Shown here: positions 6,119 through 9,175 of the stretch, piece by piece
How positions within the stretch are numbered: the stretch's first letter is position 1
How the letters are laid out: each line of letters starts with the position of its first letter
NCBI GenBank assembly: GCA_023426435.1
Contig: JAFAAS010000024.1
Span: 1 to 9,175 of the forward strand
Direction of reading: 5' to 3'
DNA from: Verrucomicrobiota bacterium
Lineage (GTDB): Bacteria; Verrucomicrobiota; Verrucomicrobiia; Opitutales; Opitutaceae
Length of the DNA stretch: 9,175 nucleotides
The notes under the pieces: generated by a model
Database searches by the model: none
Seen by the model: the letters and a program-made list of their open reading frames with translations, nothing else
Told to the model about the DNA's origin: nothing
Program-made: the position numbers and the translations under genes

Positions 6119-6194
6119 TCCGACCAGCCGCGCAAACTCCGGGGAAAGCAAACACCTGACCGTGTCTGTCATAGGACAAGCGCGGCTGGTCGGA
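6119..6194. repeat. Perfect 15-bp inverted repeat enclosing 46 nt upstream of the sulfatase
   Basis: TCCGACCAGCCGCGC (6119-6133) is the exact reverse complement of GCGCGGCTGGTCGGA (6180-6194). The 46-nt interior (6134-6179) contains further pairing potential: CCTGAC (6155-6160) with GTC..AGG (6168-6175), and a palindrome TGTC-ATAG-GACA (6167-6178). In RNA this would be a long GC stem capped by an internal hairpin, ending 132 nt before the sulfatase GTG. It could be a structured leader, a terminator-like element for the permease transcript, or a 76-bp miniature element with terminal inverted repeats. No clean target-site duplication flanks it. I do not recognise it as a known riboswitch. Confidence 0.7.
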
Positions 6195-6326
6195 TCCTTC
6201 TCAACAAAATCTCCCACATCCTCACGCACACGCACCCACTCACCCGCGTGAACGATTTCATTGTCGTCGCCGTTCGCGCTCTCCCTCGACTTCGCGACGT
6301 TCCCCTTTTCGCCGCCAAGCCATCTC

Positions 6327-7751
6327 GTGGAGAAAGCCCACAAACTCATCCCATTCCTTTTCCTGCTGCTGAGCCTCGTCACGTCGCCAGCCAGCGAAGC
6401 CTCACCCACACCCGATCGCCGCCCGCCCAACATCGTCGTGATCCTCGCCGACGATCTCGGCTACGCCGACCTCGGCTGCTACGGCAATCCTCGCAACTCC
6501 ACCCCCCACCTCGACCGTCTCGCGCGCGAGGGAATGCGTTTCACCGACTTCCACGCCAACGGCCCGATGTGCTCGCCCACGCGCGCCGCCTTGCTCACCG
6601 GCCGCTACCCCCAACGCGTCGGCATCGAAGCCGCGCTCTACCTCATGCATTTCCCCGCCGAGCGCCACGGTCTGCCCGCCTCCAGCAGCTCGCTCGCGCA
6701 ACACCTGCGCACCGCCGGCTATGCCACCGGCCTCTTCGGCAAATGGCACCTCGGACACCACCCCGACGAAAATCCGACGCGCTTCGGCTTCGACGAATTC
6801 CGCGGCCTGCTCTGCGGCGAAGGCGACTACGCCGCCCAAATCAATCGCGTCGGTCTCGCCGATTGGTGGGAAAACGAAAACCTCAAACCGGAAGAAACCC
6901 CCGCCAACACCACCACGCTCATCACCGACTACTCTCTGCGCTTCATCGAGCGCCACCGCGCCAAGCCCTTCTTCCTCTTCGTCTCCTTCTCCTCGATTCA
7001 CTTCCCGTGGATGCGCCCCAACGACGCACCCGCCCGCGAACGGGGAAAAACCTACTTCGGCATCGACGATCCCGCCAACACCCGCCTCGGCCCTCACGCC
7101 GGCACGCCCGCATTGAGCGAGGTCGTCCAGGAAATGATCCGCGACCTCGACCACAGCGCCGGCCGCATCGTCGACTTCCTTCAAAAACTCCACCTGGAAG
7201 AGAACACGCTCGTGATCTTCACCTCCGACAACGGCGGCTACCGCGACTTCTCCGGCCGATTCCACGGACAGATCTCCGACAACGGCCCGTTCCGCGGCAG
7301 CAAAAAATCGCTCTACGAAGGCGGCCATCGCGTCCCCGCCATCGCCTGCTGGCCCGGCCGAATTCCCGCCGGCCGCACGAGCGACGCCGTCGCCATGACC
7401 ATGGATCTCCTTCCCACCGCCCTCGAACTCGCGAACGTTGCGTTGCCGCAAGCGGAGCATCTCCGCACCGATGGAGTCAGCCTCGCGCCCCACCTGCTAC
7501 ACGAGGAACCGCTCCCCGCACGGACCGTCTTCTGGCGTTTCCGCGGCCGCCGCGCCGCGCGCTCCGGCCCCTGGAAACTCCACCTCTCGAAACACGACAT
7601 CCCCACGCTCTATCACCTGCATCGCGATCCCGGCGAAACCCGCAACCTCGCCGACGCCGAGCCCGCCATCGTCGCACAACTCACGCGCGAAATCCTCAAC
7701 TGGGAACAGGACGTCGACCGCAGTTTCGCCCAAATCCGCCGTTCCCCGTAG
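6327..7751 (+). CDS. Secreted type I sulfatase (formylglycine-dependent, Cys type)
   Basis: This predicted 474-aa sulfatase hydrolyses sulfate esters, probably on polysaccharides, outside the cytoplasm. A signal peptide opens the protein (MEKAHK, then LIPFLFLLLSLVTS, cleavage near ASEA at residue 25). The family start PNIVVILADDLGYADLG (34-50) gives metal ligands D42 and D43. The maturation motif CSPTRAALLTGR (82-93) contains Cys82, the residue converted to formylglycine, plus Pro84 and Arg86. GKWHLG (138-143) supplies Lys139 and His141. FSSIHFPW (221-228) supplies His225. TSDNGG (299-304) supplies metal ligands D301 and N302. SKKSLYEGGHRVP (325-337) is the C-terminal active-site loop. All expected catalytic residues are present, and length is normal for a single-domain arylsulfatase-type enzyme. 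Sulfate position and sugar cannot be assigned. A TTG at 6261 would extend the protein by 22 residues and bury the signal peptide; the GTG at 6327 puts Lys residues directly before the hydrophobic core and is preferred. No formylglycine-generating enzyme is in the window. It probably shares a transcript with the oxidoreductase 69 bp downstream. Confidence 0.92.
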   Translation: MEKAHKLIPFLFLLLSLVTSPASEASPTPDRRPPNIVVILADDLGYADLGCYGNPRNSTPHLDRLAREGMRFTDFHANGPMCSPTRAALLTGRYPQRVGIEAALYLMHFPAERHGLPASSSSLAQHLRTAGYATGLFGKWHLGHHPDENPTRFGFDEFRGLLCGEGDYAAQINRVGLADWWENENLKPEETPANTTTLITDYSLRFIERHRAKPFFLFVSFSSIHFPWMRPNDAPARERGKTYFGIDDPANTRLGPHAGTPALSEVVQEMIRDLDHSAGRIVDFLQKLHLEENTLVIFTSDNGGYRDFSGRFHGQISDNGPFRGSKKSLYEGGHRVPAIACWPGRIPAGRTSDAVAMTMDLLPTALELANVALPQAEHLRTDGVSLAPHLLHEEPLPARTVFWRFRGRRAARSGPWKLHLSKHDIPTLYHLHRDPGETRNLADAEPAIVAQLTREILNWEQDVDRSFAQIRRSP

Positions 7752-7774
7752 CTCATTTCGCACTGGTGTTTCCC

Positions 7775-7802
7775 TGGAGCTTGGACCTTGGATCTTGGAG
7801 CT
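7775..7802 (+). repeat. Four 7-bp tandem units before the oxidoreductase
   Basis: TGGAGCT (7775-7781), TGGACCT (7782-7788), TGGATCT (7789-7795) and TGGAGCT (7796-7802) form a clean array with consensus TGGANCT. It occupies nearly half of the 69-bp gap between sulfatase and oxidoreductase and ends 18 nt before the ATG at 7821. The last TGGAG is about 20 nt from the start, too far for a normal Shine-Dalgarno. From memory, similar CTTGGA word repeats occur between genes of related genomes; not searched. Confidence 0.65.
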
Positions 7803-7820
7803 TTCCTCCAACCCTCCCCC

Positions 7821-9173
7821 ATGAACCGCCGCACCTTCGTCTCCTCCCTCGCCATCGCCGGCGCCTCCACCGCCGCCCCGTCCCGCCTCTTCGCCTCCCG
7901 GTCCAACCCTCCCCCCAAAGTCGGCCTCATCGGCTGCGGCTGGTTCGGCGGCGTCAATCTCGAGAACTTCACCCGCAACGCCGAAATCGAAGTCATCTCG
8001 CTCGCCGACCCCAACCAGAAAGCCCTCGAGAAAACCCTCGCCACCGTCGCGAAATACCAGACCGGCATCCCCAAAACCTTCGCGAATTACCGCGACCTTC
8101 TCTCCTCCGCTCCACACGACATCATCCTCATCGCCACGCCCGACCACTGGCACGCCCTCCCCGCGATCGAAGCCATGCAGGCCGGCGCCGACCTCTACCT
8201 CGAAAAGCCCATCGGGGTCGACGTGATCGAGGGCGAAGCCCTCGTCGCCGCCGCGCGCAAATACAATCGCGTCGTCCAAATCAACACCCAGCGTCGCAGC
8301 AATCCGGTGTATCACGAAATGCGTGACAAATACATCCGCAGCGGACGCCTCGGCGAAATCGGTCTCGTCGAAACCTACTCCTACCTCCCCGGACGCCCCA
8401 ACGGCGACATCCCCGTCATCGATCCGCCCGCGCACCTCGACTACGATCTCTGGTGCGGCCCCGCCCCAAAACTTCCCTACCGAAACATGTTCGAGGTCCG
8501 CGGCTGGCGCGCGTTCATGGAATACGGCAACGGCCAGATCGGCGACCTCGGCGTCCACTCCATCGACCTCGCCCGCTGGCTCCTCGATCTCGGCTGGCCC
8601 GAATCCATCTCCTCCACCGGCGGCATCTACGTCGATCGCAACGGCTCCTCCAACATCTCCGACAACCAGCGCGCCGTCTTCCGCTACCCGAATCTCGACC
8701 TGAGCTGGGAACACCGCACCTGGGGCGTCTCGCCGATCCCGCCGCGCCATTGGTCCGACCAGTGGGGCGTCCGCCTCATCGGCAAAAACGGCACGCTCAA
8801 CATCACGATGCTCACCTACGAGTTCACGCCCGCCGACGGCGGACCGAAGGAGGGCTTCCACATGCTCTCCTCGACGGGAAATCTCGAAAACATCGACTTC
8901 CGCCGCGAAGCCGGCGCCTACAACGAAACCGAACGCCGCCACGTCCTCGATTTCCTCGCCGCCCGCGAAAACCGCTCCCGCCCCATCGCCGACATCGAAG
9001 AGGGCCACATCTCCACCGCCTGCATCGAACTCGCCAACCTCGCCCTCGATCTCGGCCGCCCGCTCTCCTACGATCCCGCCACGCGCACCGTCCGCAACGA
9101 CCCCGAAGCCACCGCCCGCCTCGCTCGCCCCTATCGCGCCCCCTGGCAACACCCCGACCCCGCGAAGGTATAA
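7821..9173 (+). CDS. Tat-exported Gfo/Idh/MocA family oxidoreductase
   Basis: This 450-aa NAD(P)-dependent oxidoreductase of the Gfo/Idh/MocA family probably acts on a sugar or sugar derivative. It begins with a twin-arginine signal, NRRTFVSSLAIAGA, then an Ala-rich stretch to about residue 26, implying folded export with bound cofactor. The Rossmann domain starts at KVGLIGCGWFGG (33-44), with the GxGxxG glycines G38, G40 and G43. TPDHWHALPAIEAM (106-119) and LEKPIG (127-132) are family motifs; Lys129 in EKP is the usual catalytic/cofactor lysine. The C-terminal beta-sheet domain carries GDLGVHSIDLARWLL (241-255), with D242, H246 and D249 at active-site positions. Length matches Tat-type members common in Verrucomicrobiota and Planctomycetota. 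The frame is open upstream to 7788, but the ATG at 7821 gives the Tat signal its correct N-terminus. The 69-bp distance from the sulfatase suggests one operon and a shared role in glycan breakdown. Glycosidase family GH109 has the same fold and often a Tat signal, so hydrolase activity is an alternative that I cannot exclude. Confidence 0.92.
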   Translation: MNRRTFVSSLAIAGASTAAPSRLFASRSNPPPKVGLIGCGWFGGVNLENFTRNAEIEVISLADPNQKALEKTLATVAKYQTGIPKTFANYRDLLSSAPHDIILIATPDHWHALPAIEAMQAGADLYLEKPIGVDVIEGEALVAAARKYNRVVQINTQRRSNPVYHEMRDKYIRSGRLGEIGLVETYSYLPGRPNGDIPVIDPPAHLDYDLWCGPAPKLPYRNMFEVRGWRAFMEYGNGQIGDLGVHSIDLARWLLDLGWPESISSTGGIYVDRNGSSNISDNQRAVFRYPNLDLSWEHRTWGVSPIPPRHWSDQWGVRLIGKNGTLNITMLTYEFTPADGGPKEGFHMLSSTGNLENIDFRREAGAYNETERRHVLDFLAARENRSRPIADIEEGHISTACIELANLALDLGRPLSYDPATRTVRNDPEATARLARPYRAPWQHPDPAKV

Positions 9174-9175
9174 CG

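Larger units (their letters stand above)
5964..6326. other. 363-bp spacer between permease 2 and the sulfatase
   Basis: I see no credible gene here. The spacer holds a half hexamer array (5995-6030), a decamer repeat (6053-6072) and a strong inverted repeat (6119-6194), each listed separately. Its last 66 bases (6261-6326) are open in the sulfatase frame from a TTG, but are probably untranslated leader. It is the longest non-coding stretch in the window and less C-biased than the genes, so the sulfatase promoter is probably here. I could not identify convincing -35/-10 boxes. Confidence 0.6.

Noticed and set aside
6119..6194. Target-site duplication flanking the inverted repeat
   Set aside because: Only a CCTT-like similarity is seen (6115-6118 and 6196-6199), and it is not symmetrically adjacent to the repeat ends. 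In C/T-rich DNA this is not evidence of transposition.
6074..6433. Antisense 119-codon frame in the spacer upstream of the sulfatase
   Set aside because: It runs through the 15-bp inverted repeat and into the sulfatase signal region. There is no domain and no initiation signal, and the repeat structure explains the sequence better than a gene.
6248..8326. 692-codon + strand frame overlapping the sulfatase and part of the oxidoreductase
   Set aside because: Arg/Pro/His-rich product typical of a +1 shadow of C-ending codons. It runs through the sulfatase stop and into the next gene without any domain.
7497..9152. 551-codon antisense open frame over the sulfatase end and the oxidoreductase
   Set aside because: Shadow composition and no domains; it crosses two real genes and the spacer between them.

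Overview
The window is a high-GC, strongly C-ending (third codon position) stretch with five complete protein genes, all on the + strand. The gene mix is typical of Verrucomicrobiota, and Opitutaceae-like genomes are my best guess: duplicated-domain orphan MacB/FtsX-type permeases, a secreted formylglycine sulfatase, a Tat-exported Gfo/Idh/MocA oxidoreductase and a small exported concanavalin-A-like protein. Planctomycetota or Acidobacteriota are possible alternatives. The taxonomic call is inference from gene content and base composition; there is no marker gene. No tRNA, rRNA, CRISPR array, transposase, phage gene or replication origin is visible.

Layout. (1) 27-680: small secreted beta-sandwich (LamG / DUF1080-like) protein with a GTG start. 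(2) 886-3282 and 3546-5963: two full-length paralogous ABC-type permeases of the ADOP kind (about 800 aa, two MacB-core plus FtsX halves each), with no ATPase or adaptor gene beside them. (3) 6327-7751: secreted type I sulfatase; its likely start is a GTG at 6327, not an upstream TTG. (4) 7821-9173: twin-arginine-exported Gfo/Idh/MocA oxidoreductase, 69 bp behind the sulfatase and probably co-transcribed with it. Genes 3 and 4, perhaps with gene 1, suit breakdown of sulfated or otherwise decorated polysaccharides outside the cytoplasm. The permease pair could belong to a separate efflux or envelope-transport function.

The most unusual content is between the genes. The spacers (205, 263, 363 and 69 bp) are built largely from short repeated words. 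One is a hexamer array (TGMTCK) facing its complementary array across a pyrimidine tract, seen in two spacers with a half copy in a third. Another is a set of heptamer tandem arrays placed just before three of the five start codons. There are also small hairpins just after stop codons, and one perfect 15-bp inverted repeat with a 46-nt internal segment upstream of the sulfatase. None of the five starts has a recognisable Shine-Dalgarno sequence. The protein genes are recognisable families; if anything here is undescribed, it is this spacer architecture.
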